Origin: Pseudomonas sp. 102515
GTDB lineage: Bacteria > Pseudomonadota > Gammaproteobacteria > Pseudomonadales > Pseudomonadaceae
Assembly (NCBI RefSeq): GCF_031085165.1
Contig: NZ_JAVHTY010000002.1
Span: 186,001 to 250,000 of the forward strand
DNA length: 64,000 nt
Reading direction: 5' to 3'
Positions 6,169 through 14,765 of this stretch are shown here, piece by piece (position 1 is the stretch's first letter; every line of letters starts with the position of its first letter). The notes beneath the pieces are model-generated. The model did not search any database. It worked only from the letters and a program-made list of their open reading frames with translations, and was not told the origin of the DNA. The translations under genes were made by a program, and so were the position numbers.

Positions 6169-8718
6169 ATGAACAGCATCGTGACCCGCAAAGAACGCCT
6201 GATCGTCGTCGGCAACGGCATGGTCGGCCATCATCTCGTCGAGCAGCTGCTGGCCGCCGGCGCCCTGGACCACTACGAGATCCATGTCTTCGGCGAAGAG
6301 CGCCAGCGCGCCTATGACCGGGTGCACCTTTCCGAGTACTTCGCCGGCCGCGATGCCGAGTCCCTGGCCATGAGCGAAGTCGGCCTCTATGCCGTGCCCG
6401 GCCTGGTGCTGCACCTGGGCTGCGCGGTGACCGCCATCGACCGCGAACAGCGCGAGGTGCTGACTCCTGCAGGCGCCTTTGGCTACGACCGCCTGGTGCT
6501 GGCTACCGGCTCCTATCCCTTCGTACCGCCCATCGAGGGCGCCGAAGGCGATTCGCGCCTGGTCTATCGCACCCTGGACGACCTGGACACCATCCGCCTG
6601 GCCGCCGCCAAGGCACGCCGCGGCGTGGTGGTGGGCGGTGGCCTGCTCGGCCTGGAAGCGGCCAATGCGCTGAAATCCCTGGGCCTGGAGGCCCATGTGG
6701 TGGAATTCGCCCCGCGGCTGATGCCGGTGCAGCTGGACGACCTCGGTGGCGCCGCCCTCAAGCAGCGTATCGAGGACCTGGGCGTGGGCGTGCACCTGTC
6801 CAAGGCCACCCAGAACATCACCGCCGGCAGCGAGTATCGCTACCGCATGAATTTCGCCGGCGAGGATTTCCTCGAGACCGACCTGATCCTGTTTTCCGCC
6901 GGCATCCGCCCCCAGGACGCCCTGGCCCGCAGCTGCGGCCTGGAACTCGGCGCCCGCGGCGGGGTTGCGGTGGACGACGGCTGCCTGACCAGCGATCCCT
7001 TCATCCACGCCATCGGCGAGTGCGCCGCCTGGAACGGCAGCATCTTCGGCCTGGTCGCCCCGGGCTACCAGATGGCCCGCCTGGTGGCCGCCACCCTCTG
7101 CCACGGCCAGGCCACGCCCTTCACCGGCGCCGACATGTCCACCAAGCTCAAGCTGCTGGGCGTGGACGTGGGCTCCATCGGCGATGCCCACGGCGCCACC
7201 CCCGGCGCGCGTAGCTATCGCTACATCGACGAAGCCAGCGCCAGCTACCGCCGCCTGGTGGTCTCCGCCGACGGCAAGCAGGTGCTCGGCGCCGTGCTGG
7301 TGGGTGACAACAGCTACTACGACACCCTGCTGCAATACGCCCAGAACGGCATCCCGCTGCCCCAGGATCCGGCCAGCCTGATCATGCCGGTGGGCGAGGG
7401 TGCCCCGACCCTGGGCGCCGATGCCCTGCCGGCCACCGCCACCCTCTGCTCCTGCCACAACGTCACCAAGGGCGCCGTCTGCGCCGCCATCGACGCCGGC
7501 TGCACCGATCTGGCCGGCATCAAGAGCTGCACCAAGGCCGCCACCGGTTGCGGCGGCTGCGCCGCGCTGGTCAAGCAGGTCTTCGAGCACGAGCTGATCG
7601 CCCGGGGCGTCGAGGTCGACAAGAGCCTCTGCGAACACTTCGCCCATACCCGCCAGGAGCTCTATCACCTGGTACGGGTGGAAGGCATCCAGAGTTTCGA
7701 CGAGCTCTTGGCGCGCCACGGCCGCGGTCACCATGGTTGCGACATCTGCAAGCCGGCGGTGGCCAACGTCCTGGCCTCCTGCTGGAACGCACCCATCACC
7801 GATCCGCACCTGGTGCCACTGCAGGACACCAACGACACCTTCATGGCCAACATGCAGAAGAACGGTACCTATTCGGTGGTGCCGCGCATCCCGGGCGGCG
7901 AGATCAGCCCGGAAGGCCTGATCGCCATCGGCCAGGTGGCGAAGAAATACGACCTCTATACCAAGATCACCGGCGGCCAGCGCATCGATCTCTTCGGGGC
8001 CCAGCTGCATGAACTGCCGGACATCTGGGGCGAGCTGATCGCCGCCGGTTTCGAGACCGGCCACGCCTATGGCAAGTCGACCCGCACGGTGAAGAGCTGC
8101 GTGGGCAGTACCTGGTGCCGCTACGGCGTGCAGGACAGCGTCAAGATGGCGCTGGACATCGAGCACCGCTACAAGGGCCTGCGCGCGCCCCACAAGCTCA
8201 AGTTCGCGGTCAGCGGCTGCACCCGCGAATGCGCCGAGGCGCAGAGCAAGGACATTGGTGTGATCGCCACCGAGAACGGCTGGAATCTCTATGTCTGCGG
8301 CAATGGCGGCATGCGCCCGCGTCACGCCGAGCTGTTCGCCACCGACCTGGACGACGAAACCCTGATCCGCTACATCGACCGTCTGCTGATGTTCTACATC
8401 CGCACCGCCGACCGCCTGCAGCGTACCTCGGTGTGGCGCGAGTCGCTGGAAGGCGGGCTGGATTACCTCAAGCAGGTGATCATCGACGACAGCCTGGGCC
8501 TGGGCGCCGAGCTGGAAGCCCAGATGCAGCTGGTGGTGGATCGCTACGAATGCGAATGGGCCAACGCCCTGAACGATCCCGACAAGCTCAAGCGCTTCCG
8601 TACCTTCGTCAACCAGCGCGGCAGCGACCCGGACATCCACTTCGTCAAGGAGCGTGGCCAGCGTCGGCCGGTGCGCCATGGCGAACTGCACCTGATCAAC
8701 CTGACCGAGGAGGCCTGA
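6169..8718 (+). CDS. nirB: NADH-dependent nitrite reductase, large subunit
   Basis: NirB reduces nitrite to ammonium in the cytoplasm. The 849 residues match the family length. The order is an N-terminal FAD/NAD(P) oxidoreductase (VVGNGMVGHHLVEQL; second nucleotide motif VVGGGLLGLEAA), a BFD-like [2Fe-2S] domain (CSCHNVTKGAVCAAI near 428, then GCGGC), a second Cys segment GCDICKP, and the ferredoxin-like/siroheme half. The [4Fe-4S]-siroheme ligands are C644, C650 (CVGSTWC), C684 and C688 (CTREC). ATG 6169 is chosen for the GGGGGA Shine-Dalgarno 8 nt upstream and because the protein then starts just before the FAD motif. nirD follows after 2 nt. Expression is probably controlled by the sigma54 promoter and the ANTAR-type attenuator upstream. 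Confidence 0.97.
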   Translation: MNSIVTRKERLIVVGNGMVGHHLVEQLLAAGALDHYEIHVFGEERQRAYDRVHLSEYFAGRDAESLAMSEVGLYAVPGLVLHLGCAVTAIDREQREVLTPAGAFGYDRLVLATGSYPFVPPIEGAEGDSRLVYRTLDDLDTIRLAAAKARRGVVVGGGLLGLEAANALKSLGLEAHVVEFAPRLMPVQLDDLGGAALKQRIEDLGVGVHLSKATQNITAGSEYRYRMNFAGEDFLETDLILFSAGIRPQDALARSCGLELGARGGVAVDDGCLTSDPFIHAIGECAAWNGSIFGLVAPGYQMARLVAATLCHGQATPFTGADMSTKLKLLGVDVGSIGDAHGATPGARSYRYIDEASASYRRLVVSADGKQVLGAVLVGDNSYYDTLLQYAQNGIPLPQDPASLIMPVGEGAPTLGADALPATATLCSCHNVTKGAVCAAIDAGCTDLAGIKSCTKAATGCGGCAALVKQVFEHELIARGVEVDKSLCEHFAHTRQELYHLVRVEGIQSFDELLARHGRGHHGCDICKPAVANVLASCWNAPITDPHLVPLQDTNDTFMANMQKNGTYSVVPRIPGGEISPEGLIAIGQVAKKYDLYTKITGGQRIDLFGAQLHELPDIWGELIAAGFETGHAYGKSTRTVKSCVGSTWCRYGVQDSVKMALDIEHRYKGLRAPHKLKFAVSGCTRECAEAQSKDIGVIATENGWNLYVCGNGGMRPRHAELFATDLDDETLIRYIDRLLMFYIRTADRLQRTSVWRESLEGGLDYLKQVIIDDSLGLGAELEAQMQLVVDRYECEWANALNDPDKLKRFRTFVNQRGSDPDIHFVKERGQRRPVRHGELHLINLTEEA

Positions 8719-8720
8719 CC

Positions 8721-9077
8721 ATGACCCAGACCACTACCGCGCGTGCCCTCGAACCCCGCTGGCAACCCCTGTGCAGCCTGGCCGATCTTGTGCCCCAGTC
8801 CGGCGTGGTGGCCCTGCACGAGGGTGAGCAGGTGGCGCTGTTCTATCTGCCGGAGACCGAGCAGAAGGTCTTCGCCGTGGGCAACCGCGATCCCAAGTCC
8901 GGCGCCAACGTCATCGGCCGCGGCATCGTCGGCCAGTTGGGCCAGGACCTGGTGATCGCCTCGCCACTGTACAAGCAGCACTTCCGCCTGGCGGACGGCG
9001 GCTGCCTGGAGTATCCCGAGCAGGCGCTGCCCACCTGGGCGGTGCGGCTGAACGGGGAGCGGGTGGAGATCGCCTGA
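8721..9077 (+). CDS. nirD: Nitrite reductase, small subunit
   Basis: The 118-residue protein has the Rieske-like fold of NirD but lacks the Cys-His cluster ligands, as is normal for this subunit (WQPLCSLADLVPQSGVVALHEGEQVALFYLP ... VFAVGNRDPKSGANVIGRG). It associates with NirB. ATG 8721 lies 2 nt after the nirB stop with GAGGAGG overlapping the end of nirB, so the two are translationally linked. Confidence 0.95.
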   Translation: MTQTTTARALEPRWQPLCSLADLVPQSGVVALHEGEQVALFYLPETEQKVFAVGNRDPKSGANVIGRGIVGQLGQDLVIASPLYKQHFRLADGGCLEYPEQALPTWAVRLNGERVEIA

Positions 9078-9093
9078 GGCCCTTGCGTCCGGC

Positions 9094-9141
9094 TTTCCCT
9101 CTCCCCAGCCTTCTCCCTTAGGGATAGGGGGAGGGCGGGGC
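9094..9141. repeat. CT/GA-rich imperfect palindrome after nirD
   Basis: CCCTCTCCCC pairs imperfectly with GGGGGAGGG around TCCCTTAGGGA. It resembles the pyrimidine-rich intergenic palindromes common in Pseudomonas and may act as a weak terminator for nirBD; there is no T run. The rest of 9078-9340 shows no gene; a short inverted repeat GGACAA/TTGTCC lies near 9159-9180. Confidence 0.4.
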
Positions 9142-9340
9142 TTCTCGCGTAACCTGGACAACGGCGCAGCCTTGTCCGGGCTCTCCGTCGAGCGCCGCCG
9201 TCCCCACTGTTGCATCTGCCGCAGTGCAGCATTGCGCGATCGGGACCCGCCCGGGGCGGCAAAATGAGCGCCAGGGGTCGATACTCAAGGAGCGGAGACG
9301 CTGTCTGCCGATCCTGGCAATCGTCCCGCGGGAGGTCACC

Positions 9341-9550
9341 ATGCGCCTGACAAGAACAATTCGCTCCGCGCTGTTCATCGCCCTGCTCGCGGCCCTGGCC
9401 GCTATCGCCCTGCTGGAGGGCTGGCGCGCGCAACCGGTGGGCGAACTCACCCTGCGTGCCGATCCGGTCTGTACCCATGGGTATGCGCCCTATGGCTGCT
9501 ATCCGGCTCCAGCCCGAGGGGGCGATCTGGGGTGGTTGGAGCGCCTCTAG
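9341..9550 (+). CDS. Small hypothetical membrane or secreted peptide
   Basis: This 69-residue frame starts at ATG 9341 behind a very good ribosome-binding site (GGGAGGTCACC). It has a basic N-terminus followed by a hydrophobic stretch (SALFIALLAALAAIALLEGW, residues ~9-28) and a polar tail with two cysteines (VCTHGYAPYGCYPAP). That fits a signal anchor or cleaved signal. Its stop overlaps the stop of the convergent diguanylate cyclase gene by 2 nt. I recognise no family. The strong Shine-Dalgarno and coherent topology favour a real gene. Confidence 0.5.
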   Translation: MRLTRTIRSALFIALLAALAAIALLEGWRAQPVGELTLRADPVCTHGYAPYGCYPAPARGGDLGWLERL

Positions 9551-12099
9551 GTCATCGACCCGCCCGCAGGTCGGGTTGCCAGCAGCGCCGCCAGTTCGCG
9601 GCCGGTCAGGGAGGGACCGAACAGTGCCCCCTGGACCTCGTCGCAGTGCTGCGTCCGCAGCCAGGCCAACTGGCCAGGCGTCTCCACGCCCGTTGCCGTC
9701 ACCCTGAGGCCCAGGGTTCGTCCCAGGCCGATCAGTGCCTGGGCGATGGCGGCATCGGCCTGCTCATTTTCCAGGCGCGCGACCAGACGGCTATCCAGGT
9801 TGATGCCATCCAGCAAGGGTTGGCGTAGCGCCTCCAGGGCGCCTGAGTCGGTGCCGAAGTCGGCCAGGCTCAGGCGCACGCCCAAGGCCTTGAGCGCCTG
9901 CAGCTGGATCATTGACGGCGCGCCTGCTGCCTGCAGCGAGGCCTCGGGCAGCTGCAGCTCCAGGCGTTCCGCTGCCAGGCCGCTCGTCTGCAAGGCGCGG
10001 GCGACCGTCGCGACCAGGGCCTCGCCATCAGCGCACGGGCGCGCGGACAGGCTGATCACCAGCCGCAGCGGCACGGGCCAGGTCGCGGCCCCGTGACAGG
10101 CGTTGTCCAGCAACCAGAATTCCAGGGGAACGCTGAGTCCGGTTTCTTCGGCCAGGGGCAGGAAAGTCTCCGGCGGCAGCAGGCCGCGCTGCGGATGGGC
10201 CCAGTGCAGGCGGACCTCGATGGCGCTCAGCGTGCCCTCGACGGCGCTCTGGCGGGGCAGGTAACCCGGGCGCAGCTGGTCGAGCGCCAGCGCCTGGCGC
10301 AGCTCCTGTTCCAGGACGCGCCGCTGGCTGAGCTGGGCGTCCATCGCCGGGGCATGGAAGCACCAGCCGTTGCGGCCCGCGGCCTTGGCCTGGTACAGCG
10401 CGATATCCGCCAGGCGCAACAGGTCCTCGACCTGGCTGGCCTGCTCCGGCGCCTGGGCGATGCCGATGCTGGTGCCGACGCTGACCGACTGCTCCTCCAG
10501 CAGGATGGGTCGGCCGATGGCGTTCACCAGGCGCGTGCAGATCTGGTCGACCGTCGCCACATCCAGGTGACCGAGCAGCACCACGATGAATTCGTCACCG
10601 CCCAGGCGCGCCACCAGGCCACCGGGCCTCAGACTGGCCTGCAGACGCCGGGCGATTTCCTGCAGCACCCGATCGCCGGCGGCGTGGCCGAGGCTGTCGT
10701 TGACCGGCTTGAAGCGATCCAGATCCAGGCTGAGCAATGTCAGTGGGGTCCTGGCTTGCGTCAGCTTGCGCGCCAGGTAGTGCTGCAATTGCAGGCGATT
10801 GGCCAGGCCGGTCAGGCTGTCGTGTTGCGACAGATGTTCGATTTCCGCCTGGGCATTGACCGCGGCGGTGATGTCACTGGCGGTACCGCGAAAGCCCGCG
10901 CTCTTGGGCAGGGGCCGGGCGGTGATCTCGCAGACCCGGGCCTGACCCAGGCGATCGCGATAATGACAGCGCAGCACCTGGCGCTCGTCGAGGTGTCGAG
11001 CGTTGTCCTGGAGCCAGGCGGCCAGTGGGGTCGTCTCGCTGCTGAACAGCTCCGCCAGCGGCCGGCCGAGCCAGCTGCCGGGCGTGTGCCCGGTGATGCG
11101 GGCGAAGCGTTCGGACAGGTAGACGATGCGGCCTGCGGTATCGCTTTCCCACAGCCAGTCGGAGGCCGCCTCGGCGAGCTCGCGAAAGCGCCTTTCGCTG
11201 CGGCTCAGCTCGGCCTGGCTGGCGACCAGGGCATCGAACTGCTGGTCGAGCTGCCGTGCCGAGTTCAGCGCATGGCGGATCAGCAGGGCCAGCACCAGCC
11301 CGAGCAGCAGCACCCCGGCCAGCAAGACCGGCAGGGTGCGGCGCAGGAGCTGGGCGCCGGGTTGCGGCGGCTGCCAGTTGAGCAGCAGCGGCGAATCCAG
11401 CAACCGCAGATATTCGTGGTCGACCAGGGGCACCCGCGATGCCTTGAGTCGCGGCAGGCCATAGGTGTCGCTGAGATGGGCCAGGGTGTCCGGATCGAGC
11501 ACGTTGACGAACAGCATCACCGAGGGCGCGCCGGGACCCGGGGCCACGCTGTAGCTCGCGCCCGGCGTAATGGTGGCCGCGGCGACCAGTGCCGGGACGC
11601 CACCCACGCCCAGCACCCGTACCAGGCTCTCGGTCTCGCCGGGGCGCTGGCGGGTGGCCGCCAGCAGGCCGGCCAGATCGCCTTCGAGCCACTGCGCGGC
11701 CGCGCGCTCCGTCGGCCGGCCATCGATCACCGCATAGACGGTACGATCCTGCGGATCCAGCACGAAGACCCCGTTGTAGCCATAGAGCTCGTAGGGGATG
11801 TCGCCGACGTTGCGCTCGTCGTTGGCCCAGAAGAGGTCGACCGCCAGGTGCAGGTGCTTGTAGGCCTCGCCCCACTTGGCGTAGTTGATGATGTTGTGGC
11901 CGATCTCGTTATCGACCTGCACCAGGGTGCGGTCGATATAGGTCCGGGCTCTTTGCTGGACGTCGGCGTCCTGGCTGGTGGCGGTCCTGATCAGCAGGTA
12001 GCAGCCGAGGCCGAGCAGGATCGGCAGGGCGCAGATGACCGGGAAGAGGCGCAGCAACAGAGTGTGGCTGCGGCGAGTGGCGATGGGCGTGGACGGCAT
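9547..12099 (-). CDS. CHASE4-PAS-GGDEF-EAL protein with intact GGDEF and degenerate EAL
   Basis: This 850-residue inner-membrane protein has an N-terminal transmembrane segment (LLLRLFPVICALPILLGLGC), a periplasmic CHASE4-like sensor (NYAKWGEAYKHL, GYNGVFVLDPQDRTVYAV), a second membrane helix near residue 270 (LPVLLAGVLLLGLVLALLI), a PAS domain (RFRELAEAASDWLWE), GGDEF (RLGGDEF, about residues 500-504) and a C-terminal EAL-type domain. The GGDEF signature is intact, but the RxxD inhibitory site is RPGG. In the EAL part the motif is EVR near 627, NLSARQ is ISLSARP, the usual TES is PEA and DDFGTG is ADFGTD. The likely net activity is c-di-GMP synthesis, with the EAL fold acting in sensing or partner binding. 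It is monocistronic. Confidence 0.9.
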   Translation of the reverse strand: MPSTPIATRRSHTLLLRLFPVICALPILLGLGCYLLIRTATSQDADVQQRARTYIDRTLVQVDNEIGHNIINYAKWGEAYKHLHLAVDLFWANDERNVGDIPYELYGYNGVFVLDPQDRTVYAVIDGRPTERAAAQWLEGDLAGLLAATRQRPGETESLVRVLGVGGVPALVAAATITPGASYSVAPGPGAPSVMLFVNVLDPDTLAHLSDTYGLPRLKASRVPLVDHEYLRLLDSPLLLNWQPPQPGAQLLRRTLPVLLAGVLLLGLVLALLIRHALNSARQLDQQFDALVASQAELSRSERRFRELAEAASDWLWESDTAGRIVYLSERFARITGHTPGSWLGRPLAELFSSETTPLAAWLQDNARHLDERQVLRCHYRDRLGQARVCEITARPLPKSAGFRGTASDITAAVNAQAEIEHLSQHDSLTGLANRLQLQHYLARKLTQARTPLTLLSLDLDRFKPVNDSLGHAAGDRVLQEIARRLQASLRPGGLVARLGGDEFIVVLLGHLDVATVDQICTRLVNAIGRPILLEEQSVSVGTSIGIAQAPEQASQVEDLLRLADIALYQAKAAGRNGWCFHAPAMDAQLSQRRVLEQELRQALALDQLRPGYLPRQSAVEGTLSAIEVRLHWAHPQRGLLPPETFLPLAEETGLSVPLEFWLLDNACHGAATWPVPLRLVISLSARPCADGEALVATVARALQTSGLAAERLELQLPEASLQAAGAPSMIQLQALKALGVRLSLADFGTDSGALEALRQPLLDGINLDSRLVARLENEQADAAIAQALIGLGRTLGLRVTATGVETPGQLAWLRTQHCDEVQGALFGPSLTGRELAALLATRPAGGSMT

Positions 12100-12260
12100 G
12101 TTGAACCTGGACGGCGCTGGACGACAGTCAGGGTTCCCGCGAGGTGGCCAAGGACGGCGCGAGGGGTACCTGGCCAGCGGCCATTATCCGCCACCGCCCC
12201 CCAGCCGTCTGCTCGCGGTCTGACCAGGGGCAGCGCTGAGCTGCCCGGACGGTCGGGCGC

Positions 12261-12845
12261 TCAAGGCCGCGGTGGGTAGCTGATGAGCAGCTCGTTGATC
12301 AGGCGGCTGAAGGCGGCGCTGCGTTGGGCCGGCGTGGCGTTCTGGTCGTCCAGCAGGCGCTCTTCGCTGGCGCGCCAGACCAGCTTGCCGTCACGGCCAT
12401 CGAGCATGTCGAGCTGGACCGTCATCACCGGGTAGGTGACGGTCTGGGTGCGCACATAGCTCGGCCCCCAGGGGCCGGGACCCCAGGCGGAGCCCCAGGG
12501 GCCACCCCAGCCCGGACCCCAGTAGGGATCGGCATAACTGTAGCTCTGTTGGCGCTGATCGAGGATCACATAGAGCTTGATCTTCAGATCCGGGCGCGTG
12601 CCTGCCGCCGCGGGGCGCAGCCCGCGCTGGTCGAGACCGGCGCTGACCGAGTCACGCAGGCGCTGCTCGGTGAGATCGCTGCGCACCCGTGGATCGTTGG
12701 GGCGGTACTCGATGGCCGGGTCCGCCCAGCCCCAGCTGCGATAGGTGGCGAAGTCGCGGCTGGCGTCATAGTCCAGATTGCGCGGGCCACGTTCGGCGCA
12801 GGCTGCCAGCAAAAGGACCGCAAGCAGCAGGAGGCAACGTTTCAT
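12261..12845 (-). CDS. DUF4136 lipoprotein (first of two paralogues)
   Basis: The 194-residue product has a short lipoprotein signal ending in the lipobox LAAC (Cys16). The body is typical of DUF4136 (DFATYRSWGW ... LRDSVSAGLDQRGLRPA ... RPDLKIKLYV ... DMLDGRDGKLVWRAS). A Gly/Trp/Pro-rich insert (DPYWGPGWGGPWG, residues ~98-122) interrupts the domain. ATG 12845 puts the signal at the N-terminus and has GAGG 7 nt upstream. The function is not known; the family is lipid-anchored in the envelope. It lies 62 nt after a paralogue on the same strand and is probably co-transcribed with it. Confidence 0.85.
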   Translation of the reverse strand: MKRCLLLLAVLLLAACAERGPRNLDYDASRDFATYRSWGWADPAIEYRPNDPRVRSDLTEQRLRDSVSAGLDQRGLRPAAAGTRPDLKIKLYVILDQRQQSYSYADPYWGPGWGGPWGSAWGPGPWGPSYVRTQTVTYPVMTVQLDMLDGRDGKLVWRASEERLLDDQNATPAQRSAAFSRLINELLISYPPRP

Positions 12846-12907
12846 GGGCGATCCTCGGAGGTGAGGGTAGTAGTCTGCTTGGACTGGCTCAAGGGCCACT
12901 TATCCCT

Positions 12908-13519
12908 TCAGTTCGGCGGATAGTTGGCCAGCAGCCGGCGGGTGGTCTCGCGCAGGGTACGCGCACGTTCGCCGCTGTTGCCGCCGGTGGCCTGTTCGGC
13001 AGCCGAATGCCAGAGCATCTGGCCGGTGGCGGCATCGAGCAATTCCACCTCCAGCACGTCGACCAGGAAGGTCCGGGTGCGGGTCCGCGCCTGGCCGACG
13101 CTGGCGCCATAGCCGGGGCCGTAGCCATAGGGCCCGTAGCCTCCGTGGCCATAGCCGGTGTCGTAGTAGTCGGTGTATTGCTCGCTACGCTGTTGCTGGG
13201 TGAGGCGGGCACGCACCTGCAGATCGGCGCGGGCACCGCCGATGGCCGGCCGCAAGCCGCGCTGGTCGAGGCCATCGGCCACTGCCTGCTGCACGGTCTG
13301 GCCATCCAGGCCGCCGCTGATCACCGCGGCGCCGGGTGCCCAGCTCCAGGTGCGATAGCGACTCCAGTCACGCGGTGCCGGCGGATAGGCCGCCGGATCC
13401 TGCTGCGGCAGCACCGGCGCCGAGGCTTCGGGGAGGCTGCTGGCGACATAGGGATTGGGCGTCTGGCAACCGGCCAGGGCGAGCAGCGCGAGCGACAGGC
13501 AGAGCAGGGGGCGACGCAT
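12908..13519 (-). CDS. DUF4136 lipoprotein (second paralogue)
   Basis: This 203-residue lipoprotein has the lipobox LAGC (Cys18) and the DUF4136 blocks DWSRYRTWSWAPG, VADGLDQRGLRPA, RADLQVRARL and VELLDAATGQMLWHS. A Gly/Tyr-rich insert (DTGYGHGGYGPYGYG) occurs at the same relative place as the Gly/Trp insert of its neighbour. ATG 13519 is preceded by GAGGAACCGGTC. It probably arose by tandem duplication. Its role in the envelope is unknown. Confidence 0.85.
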   Translation of the reverse strand: MRRPLLCLSLALLALAGCQTPNPYVASSLPEASAPVLPQQDPAAYPPAPRDWSRYRTWSWAPGAAVISGGLDGQTVQQAVADGLDQRGLRPAIGGARADLQVRARLTQQQRSEQYTDYYDTGYGHGGYGPYGYGPGYGASVGQARTRTRTFLVDVLEVELLDAATGQMLWHSAAEQATGGNSGERARTLRETTRRLLANYPPN

Positions 13520-13566
13520 GACCGGTTCCTCGAAGGAATGCTGGCCAGAGCATACCGCGCCCGGGG

Positions 13567-14322
13567 TCATCCTGCCTTAGCTTGGCAGAGCCAATGCAGA
13601 TAGCGCCCCAGGCCCGCGAAAGCCGGGTGCCGCCGGTGGGCCAGCTCCATGGCCACCAGCTCCTCGCCGTTGGCGCGGGTCTGGAATTCCGGCGGCATGT
13701 AGTCATGGAAGACCCGCACGCCGCTGCGCGCCTGGATCCGCCAGTCCGGCGCCAGCCAGGCCGCGACCTCGCGCGGATCGAGGGGCTGTTGCGGCGTGAG
13801 GCCGCGTTGGCCCGCGCCGGCGTAATCGCCATGCCTGAGCTTGCGAAAATGCCCCTTGAGCAGGTTGCGATAGATCAGGGCGTCGCGGTTGTAGAAGGCC
13901 AGGGACAGCCAGCCGTCCGGCGCCAGGCAGCGGTGCAGCGTCGGCAGGATCGCCGTGGGCGTTTCCAGCCATTCCAGCACCGCGTGGCAGAGCACCAGGT
14001 CGAAGGGTTCGGCGAAGGCGGGCAACTCCTGCCAGGGCAGCGCCAGCCAGTCGGCGTCGAGTCCGGCGGCGGCGAAGGACTGCTGGGCCCCCGCCAGCAT
14101 GGGTGCCGAGGGCTCGGCCAGGGTCACGGCATGGCCCTGTTGCGCCAGCCAGAGACTCATGTGGCCCAGGCCGGCGCCGATGTCCAGCACCCGCAGCGGG
14201 CGTTGCGGTAGCACTTCGGTCAGATCCGCCTGCAGTACGGCCAGGCGGATGGCGCCCTTGGTGCCGCCATAGATGTTGGCCGCGAAACGGGTGGCGCGGT
14301 CGTCGAAGAAGGTATCGCTCAC
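13567..14322 (-). CDS. cmoM: tRNA 5-carboxymethoxyuridine methyltransferase (CmoM/SmtA)
   Basis: CmoM uses S-adenosylmethionine to methylate cmo5U at the wobble position of certain tRNAs. The 251-residue protein begins SDTFFDDRATRFAANIYGGT, matching the CmoM N-terminus (FDDiAekFsrNIYGtTKG). It carries the class I motif VLDIGAGLGHMSLWLA, then LVLCHAVLEWL and GWLSLAFYNRDALIYRNLLKGHF. The start is taken as GTG 14322, which overlaps the stop of the upstream MazG-like gene by GTGA; there is no ATG at the expected place. The overlap suggests translational coupling. Confidence 0.88.
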   Translation of the reverse strand: MSDTFFDDRATRFAANIYGGTKGAIRLAVLQADLTEVLPQRPLRVLDIGAGLGHMSLWLAQQGHAVTLAEPSAPMLAGAQQSFAAAGLDADWLALPWQELPAFAEPFDLVLCHAVLEWLETPTAILPTLHRCLAPDGWLSLAFYNRDALIYRNLLKGHFRKLRHGDYAGAGQRGLTPQQPLDPREVAAWLAPDWRIQARSGVRVFHDYMPPEFQTRANGEELVAMELAHRRHPAFAGLGRYLHWLCQAKAG

Positions 14323-14624
14323 GGCAGGAAGCGCCTCTCGTTGTCGGCCAGCTTGGCCAGCACCGCCTGCTCCACGTCCAGCTCCAGTTCGCTGCCCAGT
14401 TGCAGCAGATAGAGCAGCACGTCGGCGATTTCCTGGCCGGCGTGCTCGCGCTCGGTAGCGCTCAAGTCGCGTGCCTCGGCATCGCTCTTCCACTGGAAGA
14501 TCTCCACCAGCTCGGCCATCTCGACGCTGGCGGCCATCGCCAGATTCTTGGGGTTGTGATAGCGCCGCCAGGCGTTGGCATCGCGGATCGCGTGCAGGCG
14601 GGTGAGCAGGGCGGGGAGTTCCAT
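14319..14624 (-). CDS. MazG-like nucleotide pyrophosphohydrolase
   Basis: The 101-residue protein has the MazG metal-binding pattern ExxE and ExxD (EMAELVEIFQW ... GQEIADVLLYLLQL) of the small dCTP-pyrophosphatase-like group, which hydrolyse non-canonical or excess NTPs. ATG 14624 (MELPALLTRLHAIRDANAW) is chosen because it begins where the fold begins; ATG 14651 would add nine residues, and neither has a strong Shine-Dalgarno. It overlaps cmoM by 4 nt. Confidence 0.82.
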   Translation of the reverse strand: MELPALLTRLHAIRDANAWRRYHNPKNLAMAASVEMAELVEIFQWKSDAEARDLSATEREHAGQEIADVLLYLLQLGSELELDVEQAVLAKLADNERRFLP

Positions 14625-14765
14625 GGGCGTCCAGGGTTGGAAAAACGCCATTCTCCCATGGCTGAACGCGCGGGCGGCAGTGTCTCGTCCGCCGGTCCAC
14701 AAGACAGCCTGGCGTTGCTGCTCTACCCTGGGCGCAACACCGACACGCTGGCTGCGGGAGCCCTG

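Noticed and set aside
5707-8691. Long open frame (994 codons) antisense to nirB
   Set aside because: This is an antisense shadow; NirB on the plus strand is complete with all cofactor ligands.
10093-12279. Long open frame (728 codons) antisense to the GGDEF/EAL gene
   Set aside because: This is an antisense shadow with no recognisable motifs; the minus-strand gene has clear CHASE4, PAS and GGDEF domains.
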